DNA from: Anaerolineales bacterium
GTDB taxonomy: Bacteria > Chloroflexota > Anaerolineae > Anaerolineales > UBA11579
Direction: 5' to 3'
Assembly: GCA_016932165.1 (NCBI GenBank)
Contig: JAFGDK010000123.1
Coordinates: 1-59,365, forward strand
Length of the DNA: 59,365 nucleotides
In this document: positions 23,109 to 31,826 of the stretch, in pieces
How positions within the stretch are numbered: position 1 is the first letter of the stretch
How the letters are laid out: each line of letters starts with the position of its first letter
Translations under genes and position numbers: made by a program
Notes under the pieces: model-generated
Database searches by the model: none
Told to the model about the DNA's origin: nothing
The model's input: the letters and a program-made list of their open reading frames with translations, nothing else

Positions 23109-24881
23109 TTAAACCTGGACGGATAGTTGGGCCAATTCGGTTTCGAGGGCAGCCCGCTGCTCCAGCGATAGGCCTGTGAGTGCCTCCACCTTCGGCCCCT
23201 GGTAGCTCTGAAAACGGGATTGGCGGGATGCACCAATATGACCCAACCCACAGCGGACAACCCAATGCCAGCCGTTCTCGCCTGTGACAGCCGCTGCCCG
23301 GTAGAACAGGTTAATCATATCCTGGTTGACCAATCCAGGATAGGTGGGACCTGAGGGATGAGCAAACTCCTCCCTGATATCCTCAATTTGATCCACTGGT
23401 GTATCAATAACCGCGTCTTCAAACAGATCAGTGAGTTCCACTCCCAACAAACCGGCAATCGACTCCCTTTCATCAGCGGCTAATCCGGGCATTTCTTCAA
23501 CCCTCGGCCCGGAATAAACCGCCAGACGGTCATTCACCAATTCGGATAGTCCGGCAGCAGCTAACATTGCCCGTCCAACCCGGTCCAGCCGTATCGCAGT
23601 GAGATAGAATGCATTGATCACTGCCTGGTTATCGATTTCTTTGCCGTAAGTAGGCTGATTGGTTTGATCAGGGATATTTTCAGGTTCTTGCTCTTGCCTG
23701 TCTGGCGGCTGGCTGCCTGCATCAGGCAATTCGATTTCACAAGCAGCCGCTTCGCTCAGTCCCAAAGCGGCAATGATCGCATCCCTCTGGGTTTCAGTCA
23801 GATTAGGAAGCTCTTCGATCACCGGCCCCTCATAGATTTGAGCTCTATCGAGGCCGATGTAATCCAAACCGGCATCGGTAACCAGATGCCAGCCGCCGAT
23901 ATCTTCCAGCGAGGCGGCATAATAAAAGGCGTTGATCAAATCCTGGTGGGTGATGCACCAGGCTGCGGAATTTCCGCCGCAAATCTGGCGGACGAAGTTT
24001 TGAAGCGTATCCATCTGCTGGGGCTCCAGGGGCAGCTCATGAACTGCCGGCCCGTCATATGGGCGTGCGGCATTGCCAATTGGATCAACGAGATAATTAA
24101 AACTGCAGCGGTTAACCAGAGCATCTACAGAGACCTTTACCTGATCAGCAGTATCAATTAAAGCTGCCATCATATCGCCATTGGTGATCATCGGGGGGAT
24201 GCTGCGGGGGGCCTCAATATTCAGCCATACGCGCAAATCCTGGGAGCTGCCAGCAAAAAGATTCATATCCACGCAGGGAGCTTCATCCCGAATTCCCGGG
24301 ACAATGCCGCGATCCGTGGTCTGCCAGAACCACCAGCCTTTGCCGCTCCAGTTATTGGCTGGCACCTTGGGCTGCTCAACCTGGTAATTGGCAATCCACA
24401 GCGGGTAGCGTGTGAACCGCTCAGTGTTCTTGAGGATTTCATCCCAGGTGTAGTATTCAGTATAGATCATTGGCACCCGCCCGGTTGCAGCTTCCACAGT
24501 TTGCAGCCATAGCTGGATGCGCTTATAACGTTCCTCCAGGCTGATGGATTTCCATTCCACTTTCATGAAATCCGGGTACATCTCGATATCCACCACCGGA
24601 GGGAGATCATTTTCGTGAAGGGTTTTGCCAGCAATTTTCAGAAAATGGTTGGCCTGGGCTACCGGGTCCACCTGTGGGCGGAAGAAATGGTACGCCCCTC
24701 TGATAATCCCCTCACGCCTGGTGCGGGTCCAGTTGTAGTCAAAACGGGGGTCTACAAAATGTTCAGCCTCAGTGGCTTTGATAATCGCAAATTCCACCCC
24801 GCTCTGCTGAACCTTTTGCCAATCGATGGTCTTCTTGTAATGGCTTACATCTATCCCTTTAGCTCTTTGCACTGCTGCCAC
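23109..24881 (-). CDS. GH25 lysozyme-like protein with four C-terminal repeats
   Basis: The 590-residue product starts with a GH25 (Chalaropsis-type) muramidase domain, residues about 8-225: KGIDVSHYKKTIDW (catalytic Asp near 11), GAYHFF, PPVVDIEMYP (Asp98/Glu100) and YPLWIANYQV. After it come four diverged copies of a 65-residue unit at about 233-297, 309-373, 417-481 and 517-583. Each has a helix such as NQDLINAFYYAA and then Y-x-G-P-x-V-x-E-(L/M) followed by a short helix. I chose the GTG at 24881 because AGGGAG lies 6-7 nt upstream; the frame opens at an ATG at 24953. Neither start gives a signal peptide, which is odd for a wall hydrolase. Export route unknown. Confidence 0.87.
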   Translation of the reverse strand: MAAVQRAKGIDVSHYKKTIDWQKVQQSGVEFAIIKATEAEHFVDPRFDYNWTRTRREGIIRGAYHFFRPQVDPVAQANHFLKIAGKTLHENDLPPVVDIEMYPDFMKVEWKSISLEERYKRIQLWLQTVEAATGRVPMIYTEYYTWDEILKNTERFTRYPLWIANYQVEQPKVPANNWSGKGWWFWQTTDRGIVPGIRDEAPCVDMNLFAGSSQDLRVWLNIEAPRSIPPMITNGDMMAALIDTADQVKVSVDALVNRCSFNYLVDPIGNAARPYDGPAVHELPLEPQQMDTLQNFVRQICGGNSAAWCITHQDLINAFYYAASLEDIGGWHLVTDAGLDYIGLDRAQIYEGPVIEELPNLTETQRDAIIAALGLSEAAACEIELPDAGSQPPDRQEQEPENIPDQTNQPTYGKEIDNQAVINAFYLTAIRLDRVGRAMLAAAGLSELVNDRLAVYSGPRVEEMPGLAADERESIAGLLGVELTDLFEDAVIDTPVDQIEDIREEFAHPSGPTYPGLVNQDMINLFYRAAAVTGENGWHWVVRCGLGHIGASRQSRFQSYQGPKVEALTGLSLEQRAALETELAQLSVQV

Positions 24882-24964
24882 TGCACTTCTCCCTAGAATA
24901 AGAATGATTTCAGTAATTCTTTGGTTGCAGGATTGATGCCAGCACTTGCTCATATTTTCTCTGA

Positions 24965-24993
24965 TTGCAGGGGGAAAACAGCTGGGTTATGAT
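24965..24993 (+). promoter_or_regulatory. Sigma-70-like promoter of yccF
   Basis: TTGCAG at 24965-24970, a 17-nt spacer and TATGAT at 24988-24993 match the consensus in 4 of 6 and 5 of 6 positions. The yccF-like gene starts 31 nt downstream. Confidence 0.55.
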
Positions 24994-25023
24994 ATTGTGA
25001 ACAACCAACCAAGGAGTGACAAA

Positions 25024-25392
25024 ATGAGCTTCATCGGTAATATCATCTGGATGATCTTCGGCGGCTTTATCAGCGGGATGGGCTATATTCTCGGCGGGCT
25101 GCTGATCTGCCTTACAATCGTCGGCATCCCAATCGGAGTCCAAGCCATCAAGCTGGGATTCGGTACCATGGTGCCTTTCGGGAAAGAGATCGTCGCGACC
25201 GAAAAAGCAGCCGATCCGGGAAACGTAATCCTGAATCTGCTGTGGGCGATCCTGTTCGGCTGGGAGGTAGCACTTTCACATCTGGTGCATGGAGTGCTGC
25301 TATACATCACGATTATTGGGATTCCGTTCGGCAAACAGCACTTCAAGCTGATACCGCTGGCGCTAGCGCCATTTGGCCGCGAACTAAGATAA
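25024..25392 (+). CDS. YccF-domain membrane protein
   Basis: The 122-residue protein carries the YccF domain twice: GGLLICLTIVGIPIGVQAIKLG at about 24-45 and HGVLLYITIIGIPFGKQHFKL at about 89-109, each a membrane segment with the GIP(I/F)G turn. The sequence between is PFGKEIVATE, repeated as APFGREL at the end. The family is common in bacteria and has no proven function. The ATG at 25024 has AAGGAG 7 nt upstream; the longer frame to 24946 covers the promoter. Monocistronic, divergent from the GH25 gene. Confidence 0.88.
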   Translation: MSFIGNIIWMIFGGFISGMGYILGGLLICLTIVGIPIGVQAIKLGFGTMVPFGKEIVATEKAADPGNVILNLLWAILFGWEVALSHLVHGVLLYITIIGIPFGKQHFKLIPLALAPFGRELR

Positions 25393-25408
25393 TTGATCAG
25401 GAAACCAG

Positions 25409-25431
25409 GATTGGTCCAATCGCGCTTTTTT
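25409..25431 (+). terminator. Probable rho-independent terminator of yccF
   Basis: GATTGG (25409-25414) and CCAATC (25416-25421) form a short tight hairpin followed by GCGC and six T at 25426-25431. The stem is short and the loop must open a pair, so confidence is moderate. Confidence 0.45.
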
Positions 25432-25452
25432 GCTGTCCACACTAATACAGGT

Positions 25453-26691
25453 TTACGCTCTGTCAGGGTTTTTTCTGCCGCCCAATCGGGATAGCCCCCA
25501 TAAAAAAATGGGGAGGAGCGAGCCAAGTGCCAGATAGTACCCCAACCTTTGCAGATTAAGGGAAGTCTGGTCCAGGCTGTATCCGGTCAGAAAGGTTGCG
25601 ATCGATGTCGCCAGGGTAAATAATCCCAGGTCGAGAGCAAAGACGCGCCCGCGATACCTATCAGGGACCTCTGTTTGGATTAACACATTACTATAGGTCC
25701 AGTTGATCGAAGTACCCATCAGGCGGATCAATACCCCAACCCCTCCGATCCACAAATTCGGCGACCAGGCCATCAGCAACCAGCCAATTGGAATTAGGCT
25801 ATAACCGGCGTGGATCACCTTTTGAAGCCCGACAGGCTCTCCCCCCGTAATCTTATCGACAGCCAGCGGCCCGATAATGGCGCCCAATCCCATCATCCCA
25901 AACAGGAAACCCAGCGAGATCGCCCCCTGCTCCCCAACTGGAAAGTATTGCTCTGCCAGAACGATGACAAAAATATCGGCGCTGCCTATCTGGCCCATTG
26001 TTTTGACCAGGGTCAGGAGCCCGACCCGTGGTTTTTCGATCACATACCTGAAACCGGCAGCCAGCTCCCTAAATCTCCTGGTCGTGCTCTCGCCCTGATC
26101 ACTGATCCCGGTATAGCGGATACCCATCAAAAAAGAAGCTGAAACAAGAAAGGTGAGTGCATCTGCAATCAACGCTGTTTGCGCCCCAAAGATCCCGGCA
26201 AACACCCCGCCCAGGGCTGCGCCGACCGCCAGCATGGCAGACCAGGTGATACTGGAAAGCACATTGGCAGTCATCAGTTCTTCTTGCCCCTTAACCAGGC
26301 TGGGAATGATGGCAGAGGAAGCTGGTTCAAAGAAGGAAGCAGCTACAAATTGAGCTACTGTGAGCACATAGATCAACCAAACCCGTTCCGGCCTGTCGAC
26401 CCACAGAAAGCTGAGGACGATCCCGGCGCGCAGAATGTCGGCCGCCACCATGATCACCTTCCGGTTGACTCGATCTGCCAGGGCGCCGGAGAAAGGAATT
26501 AACAAAAAACGCGGCAGGGTGCGGGCAATTAAAATCCAGCTGATCGCCAGATCAGTTTCTGTATACTGGTTGACAATCATCACGCTGGCAATTGTGTTGA
26601 ACCAGTCGCCAATCAGACTGACCAGTGATGCCAGCCAGAGATTTCTGAATCCAGGTCGCTTCCGGATTAGTGACAGATATTTGTTTGCCAA
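25453..26691 (-). CDS. MFS transporter (EntS/multidrug-exporter-like)
   Basis: The 412-residue protein has twelve predicted membrane segments. The loop between segments 2 and 3 reads SGALADRVNRKVIMVAAD, a good match to the MFS G-x-L-x-D-R-x-x-R-R/K motif. The N-terminus (FRNLWLASLVSLIGDWFNTIA) is typical of the MFS_3/enterobactin-exporter branch, which exports siderophores, macrolides and other hydrophobic compounds. The start appears to be TTG at 26691, 12 nt after the preceding gene; no ATG fits in frame. It ends the mutS operon. The substrate is unknown. Confidence 0.88.
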   Translation of the reverse strand: MANKYLSLIRKRPGFRNLWLASLVSLIGDWFNTIASVMIVNQYTETDLAISWILIARTLPRFLLIPFSGALADRVNRKVIMVAADILRAGIVLSFLWVDRPERVWLIYVLTVAQFVAASFFEPASSAIIPSLVKGQEELMTANVLSSITWSAMLAVGAALGGVFAGIFGAQTALIADALTFLVSASFLMGIRYTGISDQGESTTRRFRELAAGFRYVIEKPRVGLLTLVKTMGQIGSADIFVIVLAEQYFPVGEQGAISLGFLFGMMGLGAIIGPLAVDKITGGEPVGLQKVIHAGYSLIPIGWLLMAWSPNLWIGGVGVLIRLMGTSINWTYSNVLIQTEVPDRYRGRVFALDLGLFTLATSIATFLTGYSLDQTSLNLQRLGYYLALGSLLPIFLWGLSRLGGRKNPDRA

Positions 26692-26703
26692 AATGGTCTC
26701 ATT

Positions 26704-27267
26704 TCAAACTGAGGTCTGGGGATTTTTCCGCTTACCCAGCCAAAGAATAAAGACCACAAGCAGAACAATGAAGCTGCCGTTAACAAACAGCCATTTCATC
26801 AACGTGAAGGCTGAAGCAAGCAAAGCTGCCAACTCCAGGCGGAGCGGATAAGCGCCGATGACCACAGAGGCGGCAATGTTCTCCAGAAAATCGAAGAGTA
26901 CCCCAACCAGAGGAACCAAATTTAGCAGCCGGAGACGGTTTTCAGTCGTTGTGAATCTATTAAGGAACCAGCTGATAGTAGAAATCAAGAATCCCCCATA
27001 CACCAGCGGAAAAATCAGATCAAAGGTGAAGCGCGCCCGAACATATGCCTGCCTGCCAGCTTCTCCATATGCCTCAGCAATCTGGAACAATTTTTGTGGG
27101 CGATAGAAGAAGGAGGTATCCGGAGAGCCAACATCACCGGAATAGGCCTCTGCCCTGGCAGACTGATCCGGCAGCACCCAGATCATAAAGGCGGTCATTA
27201 ATATAGTGAACGTCAGCGTCAGCCATCCTTTGGAGATCCGCGAAAGCCATACAGACAGGGCATTCAT
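26704..27267 (-). CDS. Hypothetical four-segment membrane protein
   Basis: The 187-residue product has hydrophobic segments at about 14-31 (LTLTFTILMTAFMIWVL), 83-101, 118-137 and 160-180, with an extracytoplasmic loop between the first two (SGDVGSPDTSFFYRP, AYGEAGRQAYVRAR). A motif LVPLVGVLFDFLENIAASVV lies in the third segment region. I recognise no named family. The ATG overlaps the stop of the thioesterase gene by 4 nt (ATGA), so it is translationally coupled within the mutS operon. It may serve the adjacent MFS transporter, which is conjecture. Confidence 0.72.
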   Translation of the reverse strand: MNALSVWLSRISKGWLTLTFTILMTAFMIWVLPDQSARAEAYSGDVGSPDTSFFYRPQKLFQIAEAYGEAGRQAYVRARFTFDLIFPLVYGGFLISTISWFLNRFTTTENRLRLLNLVPLVGVLFDFLENIAASVVIGAYPLRLELAALLASAFTLMKWLFVNGSFIVLLVVFILWLGKRKNPQTSV

Positions 27268-27719
27268 GGCTGGCGGTCTCCGCTGACCGGTTTGTAATAA
27301 TTGGTCATCCTGGCGGTGGTGAGCAGCTTGCCCGACTCGATCAAATACACATCGACCTGGTGCACAATCATTGATTTAGAACGCCGAACTACCCGGCCGA
27401 CAGCACGGACAGTTCCCTGTGTAGCTGACCGGATATGCGACCCACTGATCTCGATCCCAACCGGGATGACCTGCGAAAGATCTGCTCCCCAGGTGGCATG
27501 GAAACTGGCGGCTGTTTCCACCAGCGCCATGGTGATCCCGCCATGCAGCAATCCCAGCGGCTGCCGGGTTTTGTCGGTAATCGGCATGGTCATCACAATC
27601 TGTTCATCGCTGATCAATTCCAACTCAATTCCCAGATGGGCAACGGCTGTATTTGCGCTAACCTGGTCAAAGCTGTCCATCCAAGCCTGTTCATCCCGGG
27701 GGATTTTAGCTCCATCCAT
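27264..27719 (-). CDS. PaaI-family hotdog-fold thioesterase
   Basis: The 151-residue product has the hotdog thioesterase signature PLGLLHGGITMALVETAAS, with HGG lining the active site, and strands VIPVGIEISGSHIRSA and GTVRAVGRVVRRSKSMIVHQVDVY. Members hydrolyse phenylacetyl-, hydroxyphenylacetyl- or menaquinone-precursor acyl-CoA (DHNA-CoA). The ATG at 27719 shares a base with the mutS stop (TGATG) and has AAGGA about 9 nt upstream. A DHNA-CoA thioesterase role would match a menaquinone-type UbiA enzyme, but the two genes are far apart. Substrate undetermined. Confidence 0.88.
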   Translation of the reverse strand: MDGAKIPRDEQAWMDSFDQVSANTAVAHLGIELELISDEQIVMTMPITDKTRQPLGLLHGGITMALVETAASFHATWGADLSQVIPVGIEISGSHIRSATQGTVRAVGRVVRRSKSMIVHQVDVYLIESGKLLTTARMTNYYKPVSGDRQP

Positions 27720-30319
27720 CAGACGCTGTCCTTTCGTTGGATGAACCGCCGCTGCCACTCATACAGCTTGTTGAGCGCCTCCATCGGGCTGAGCGCGTTA
27801 ATATCAATCTGTTTCAGTTCATCCAACAACGGGTTGGTTTCGGGGAAGAGCGCGATCTGCTGGGGTGCAATGGGGTCGATCTTTACCGCGCTGCCTGACG
27901 AGGCTTCCAACTGGCGGAGGATCTCTTGGGCGCGCTGGACAACCGTCTTGGGCAATCCGGCAAGCTGCCCGACGTGGATCCCATAGGATCGGTCGGCACC
28001 GCCAGGGACGATCTTATGCAGAAAGACCACCTGGTTGTCAGCCTCACTGACAGCCACATTGTAATTTCTCACCCCCGGGAGCAGTTCAGAAAGCTGGGTC
28101 AGTTCGTGGTAGTGGGTGGCAAATAAGGTCTTGGGGCGCAGATCGGGGTGGTTATGCAAGTACTCCACAACCGACCAGGCAATTGAGACCCCATCATAGG
28201 TGCTGGTGCCGCGCCCAATCTCATCCAAAATCAGCAGGCTGCGGTTGGTGGCGTGGTTGAGGATATTGGCAGTCTCGACCATCTCGACCATAAAAGTGGA
28301 CTGCCCGGCATGAATCTCGTCCTGGGCGCCAATGCGAGTGAAGATGCGGTCTACCAGGCCAATTCTGGCAGCGTCAGCGGGGACAAAACTGCCCATTTGT
28401 GCCATCAGCACCACCAGGGCAACCTGCCGCAGGTAGGTAGACTTTCCACTCATGTTCGGTCCGGTGATCAACCTGATCCGCTCCCCCTCTTCAAAGAGGA
28501 TGTCATTGGGCACAAAACGATTGCCGTGCTGAAGGGTATGCTCAACCACCGGATGGCGGCTGTCCTGCACCTCCAACAAATCTTCCGCCACCACCTGCGG
28601 GCGGATGTAGCCGTGCAGGGCAGCAATTTCCGCCAGGTTGGCAAGCAAATCCAGCTCAGCGATTGCGCGCGCGGTTTTTAGCAGGCGGTCAGCAGAATGA
28701 GCCAGCAGCGCGTTGATTTCCCTGAAAAGACCCAGTTCGACCTCATGGATTTGCTCTTCAGCGTTGAGCACCTGGGCCTCATAATCCTTCATCTCAGGGG
28801 TGATATAGCGCTCTGCGTTAACCAGGGTCTGCTTGCGGATGTAATCCTGAGGCACCATATCAGTATTTGATTTGGTGACTTCAATATAATAGCCATGCAC
28901 CTTGTTGTAGCCAACCTTGAGCGATTTGATCCCCAGCCGCTCGCGTTCCACCTTCTCCAGGCTGGCGATCCACTTACGGGCAAAGGCAGAGTTCCCCACC
29001 AGGTCATCCAGCTCTTGGGAATAACCCGCCCGGATGATGCCAGTATGCTGGACTGTCGCCGGGGGCGAATCAGCAATGGCTGTTTGCAGGAGATCAAGCT
29101 CATCCTCACACAGAGAGAAGCGAGATAAAGTGCCCGCCAGCGGGCTGTCTGCCACGCTCAGCAGTCCATGCACCGCCGGTAAGTGTTCCAATGTGTCCCG
29201 AATCGCAACCAAATCCCGCGGTTGAGAAGTGCCGCCTACCACACGGTTGGTCAAACGCTCAAGGTCATTCAATGATTTCAACGCAGCGCGGACCTCAGCC
29301 CTCCCCAGGCCATCCTGGAAGAAGTAATCCACCCCTTCCTGACGGGAAATGATCTGCTCCACGTCTAATAACGGGCGGCTGACCCACTGCCGGATCAATC
29401 TTGCACCCATCGGTGTGACCGTCGCATCCAGCACCCCCAACAGGGAGCCCTTAATGCGCCCATCCCGGATCGTTTCCGTAAGCTCCAGGTTGCGGCGGGT
29501 ATTGGCATCCAACACCATGAACTCAGCAAGACTGTAATAGCTTAGGTTTCCCAGCAATTTAAGAGCAGCAGGCTGCGTCTCACGCAAATATTGCAGGATC
29601 CCTCCAGCCGCCCGGATGGCTAATGGATGTCCGCGCACACCGAACCCATCCAATGTACCGACCTCAAATTGAGTGCGCAGGCTTTCTTCACAGCGGCCGA
29701 TTTCAAAACGCCAGACCGGCCACCGGGTTTCAAAGCCTGGCAGGTCGTTCTGATGATCATCCGCATCGATTATGTCTGGAACAAGCAGCTCTGCCGGACG
29801 CAGCCGGTTGATCTCGGCCCGCACTGCGGTCCAGACATCCCCCCCGCTCAATTCAGTAGCGCCGAACTCGCCAGTCGTGATATCCGCATAGGCGACCCCG
29901 GCACGGTTGTCTTCGATCACCAGGGCAGCCAGATAATTGTTGCGGTCTCCAGGCAGCAAACCAGGTTCCACGACCGTACCCGGTGTGATGATCCGCACCA
30001 CTTCCCTGGGCATTAAACCATTCACCGGGGTATCACTAATCTGCTCACAGATAGCCACATGGTAGCCTTTCTCAATCAAACGAGAAAGGTAATTTTCCAT
30101 TGCATGGTGCGGAATTCCGGCCATGGGTACGCGAACGCCCTTGGCCACATTACGGGAGGTAAGCACGATATCCAATTCACGGGCCACCAGCCCGGCGTCA
30201 TCGTCAAAGGTCTCGTAAAAATCTCCCAAGCGGAAGAACAGAATTGCATCCTTATGCTTGGTTTTAATATCCAGGTATTGCTGCCGTACCGGGCTGACTT
30301 TAGAAGACGAGGAAGACAT
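27719..30319 (-). CDS. mutS: DNA mismatch repair protein MutS
   Basis: The 866 residues match the usual MutS length. The N-terminal mismatch-binding motif is FFRLGDFYETFDDDA, with the Phe-x-Glu pair that wedges at mispairs. The ATPase has the P-loop GPNMSGKSTYLRQVA, LLILDEIGRGTSTYDG (Walker B and signature) and ATHYHEL, then a helix-turn-helix ending. It recognises replication mispairs and recruits MutL; mutL is not in the window. The start at 30319 follows a G-rich stretch (GGGGGT) very close by. It is first in a four-gene minus-strand operon with tight overlaps. Confidence 0.98.
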   Translation of the reverse strand: MSSSSSKVSPVRQQYLDIKTKHKDAILFFRLGDFYETFDDDAGLVARELDIVLTSRNVAKGVRVPMAGIPHHAMENYLSRLIEKGYHVAICEQISDTPVNGLMPREVVRIITPGTVVEPGLLPGDRNNYLAALVIEDNRAGVAYADITTGEFGATELSGGDVWTAVRAEINRLRPAELLVPDIIDADDHQNDLPGFETRWPVWRFEIGRCEESLRTQFEVGTLDGFGVRGHPLAIRAAGGILQYLRETQPAALKLLGNLSYYSLAEFMVLDANTRRNLELTETIRDGRIKGSLLGVLDATVTPMGARLIRQWVSRPLLDVEQIISRQEGVDYFFQDGLGRAEVRAALKSLNDLERLTNRVVGGTSQPRDLVAIRDTLEHLPAVHGLLSVADSPLAGTLSRFSLCEDELDLLQTAIADSPPATVQHTGIIRAGYSQELDDLVGNSAFARKWIASLEKVERERLGIKSLKVGYNKVHGYYIEVTKSNTDMVPQDYIRKQTLVNAERYITPEMKDYEAQVLNAEEQIHEVELGLFREINALLAHSADRLLKTARAIAELDLLANLAEIAALHGYIRPQVVAEDLLEVQDSRHPVVEHTLQHGNRFVPNDILFEEGERIRLITGPNMSGKSTYLRQVALVVLMAQMGSFVPADAARIGLVDRIFTRIGAQDEIHAGQSTFMVEMVETANILNHATNRSLLILDEIGRGTSTYDGVSIAWSVVEYLHNHPDLRPKTLFATHYHELTQLSELLPGVRNYNVAVSEADNQVVFLHKIVPGGADRSYGIHVGQLAGLPKTVVQRAQEILRQLEASSGSAVKIDPIAPQQIALFPETNPLLDELKQIDINALSPMEALNKLYEWQRRFIQRKDSV

Positions 30320-30542
30320 ACCCCCATTCTAAGTCGGCGCGGGGTTTTGGGCAAGGGGGCAGAGGCTTTGATTGATGATTGACCACCTTGGGATTTGGAA
30401 TAAATCCTTCAGCTAAATTTATTCCCTCCTGATCCCTCGGTGCCAAATCACCCATCAAAAATACCCCCACCTACTTCCCCTCCTGTCTCCATTCGTGTAT
30501 AATTGAGTCACTATACATGCGACGAAAGCGAGGTAAAAGATT

Positions 30543-31646
30543 ATGGCAAGTGTGACATATGATCACGTATACAAAAGGTTTGGCGACGTTGTCGCCGTAA
30601 ACGACCTGACGATCGAAGTCCAGGACAAGGAATTCCTTGTGCTAGTTGGTCCATCAGGTTGTGGTAAATCCACCGCCCTGCGCTGTCTGGCCGGGCTGGA
30701 AGAGATCAGCGAAGGTGAGATCAAAATTGGCGACCGGGTCGTCAATGATGTTCCCCCGAAAGACCGGGATATTGCCATGGTCTTTCAATCCTACGCTCTC
30801 TACCCCCACATGTCCGTTTTCGACAATATGGCCTTCGGCCTCAAGCTCCGCAAAATGGACAAGGAAGAGATCAAGCGCCGTGTGAATGACGCCGCTACGA
30901 TCCTCGGCATTGAGAACCTGCTCGACCGCAAACCCCGCCAGCTATCCGGCGGTCAGCGGCAGCGTGTAGCCCTTGGCCGCGCCATTGTGCGTGAACCTAA
31001 CGTCTTCCTGCTGGACGAGCCGCTCTCCAACCTGGATGCCAAACTGCGCGTCCAGACCCGTGCCGAGATCAGTAAGCTGCACAAGCAGCTTGAGACCACC
31101 TTCATCTATGTGACCCACGACCAGACAGAGGCGATGACCATGGCTGATCGGATTGCAGTGATGAAACTCGGCATCCTCAACCAGGTGGACACCCCGCAAA
31201 ACTTGTATGACTACCCGGTCAACAAGTTCGTGGCCGGCTTCATCGGTTCTCCATCAATGAACTTCTTTGAAGGCAAGCTGGTAGAAGAAGGCGGCAAGAT
31301 TATCTTTGACGGCAGTTCCTTCAAGTTACCGCTGCCAGATTCCAAGACCGATGTTTATAAGGCACACACCGGCAAGGATGTAACCTTCGGTATCCGCCCA
31401 GAAGACATCCACAACCCCGACTTCCAACCAGCCGGCATCATCCCCGCCCTCGTGGATGCCAAAGTCGAGGTGACTGAGCTGATGGGTAACGAGATCTTCG
31501 TTTACCTCAATACCGGCAATCACAGCGGCTACATTGCCCGCGTTGACCCCCGCTCCCACTATCAATTTGGGCAGGATGTCCGGGTAGCCTTCAACATGGA
31601 TAACATCCACATTTTCGACAACGAAACTGAGGAAGCGATCCGCTAG
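30543..31646 (+). CDS. Carbohydrate ABC transporter ATP-binding protein, MsmK/UgpC type
   Basis: The 367-residue ATPase has Walker A GPSGCGKST, Q-loop VFQSYALYPHMSV, signature LSGGQRQRVALGRAIVREP, Walker B VFLLDEPLSNLDAKLR and switch histidine VTHDQTEAMT, then a C-terminal OB/TOBE domain (FGIRPEDIHNPDF). This is the CUT1 family that energises sugar and glycerol-phosphate importers. No permease or binding protein is nearby and the gene is monocistronic, so it is probably a shared ATPase serving several importers, like MsmX of Bacillus. A -10 box TATAAT lies at 30498-30503. Ends in the terminator at 31667. Confidence 0.93.
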   Translation: MASVTYDHVYKRFGDVVAVNDLTIEVQDKEFLVLVGPSGCGKSTALRCLAGLEEISEGEIKIGDRVVNDVPPKDRDIAMVFQSYALYPHMSVFDNMAFGLKLRKMDKEEIKRRVNDAATILGIENLLDRKPRQLSGGQRQRVALGRAIVREPNVFLLDEPLSNLDAKLRVQTRAEISKLHKQLETTFIYVTHDQTEAMTMADRIAVMKLGILNQVDTPQNLYDYPVNKFVAGFIGSPSMNFFEGKLVEEGGKIIFDGSSFKLPLPDSKTDVYKAHTGKDVTFGIRPEDIHNPDFQPAGIIPALVDAKVEVTELMGNEIFVYLNTGNHSGYIARVDPRSHYQFGQDVRVAFNMDNIHIFDNETEEAIR

Positions 31647-31666
31647 AAGGAGCAAATCGTACTATA

Positions 31667-31696
31667 ATATCCCTGCCTCTTGGCAGGGATATTTTT
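31667..31696 (+). terminator. Rho-independent terminator
   Basis: Perfect 11-bp stem ATATCCCTGCC (31667-31677) with GGCAGGGATAT (31682-31692), loop TCTT, followed by T to 31696. It ends the ABC ATPase gene. Confidence 0.95.
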
Positions 31697-31705
31697 GATT
31701 ATCAA

Positions 31706-31779
31706 GGTGAAGAAGATTAATTCTTCACCCCTTAAATGGGAGTTTGACAGAATGGAAAGCCGCCATTTTGCCAAACTCC
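31706..31779 (+). other. Two stem-loops in the apgM leader
   Basis: The first has 9-bp arms GGTGAAGAA (31706-31714) and TTCTTCACC (31721-31729). The second is longer: outer arms GGAGTTTG (31739-31746) and CAAACTCC (31772-31779), one mismatch, then inner arms CAGAATGG (31748-31755) and CCATTTTG (31763-31770) around a 7-nt loop. Neither is followed by a T-run. They lie between the ABC-ATPase terminator and apgM and could be a structured 5' leader or processing sites. Confidence 0.55.
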
Positions 31780-31826
31780 AATACTTGTCTGCAATCAATA
31801 TCAGATAAATAGAAAAGGATAAGAAT

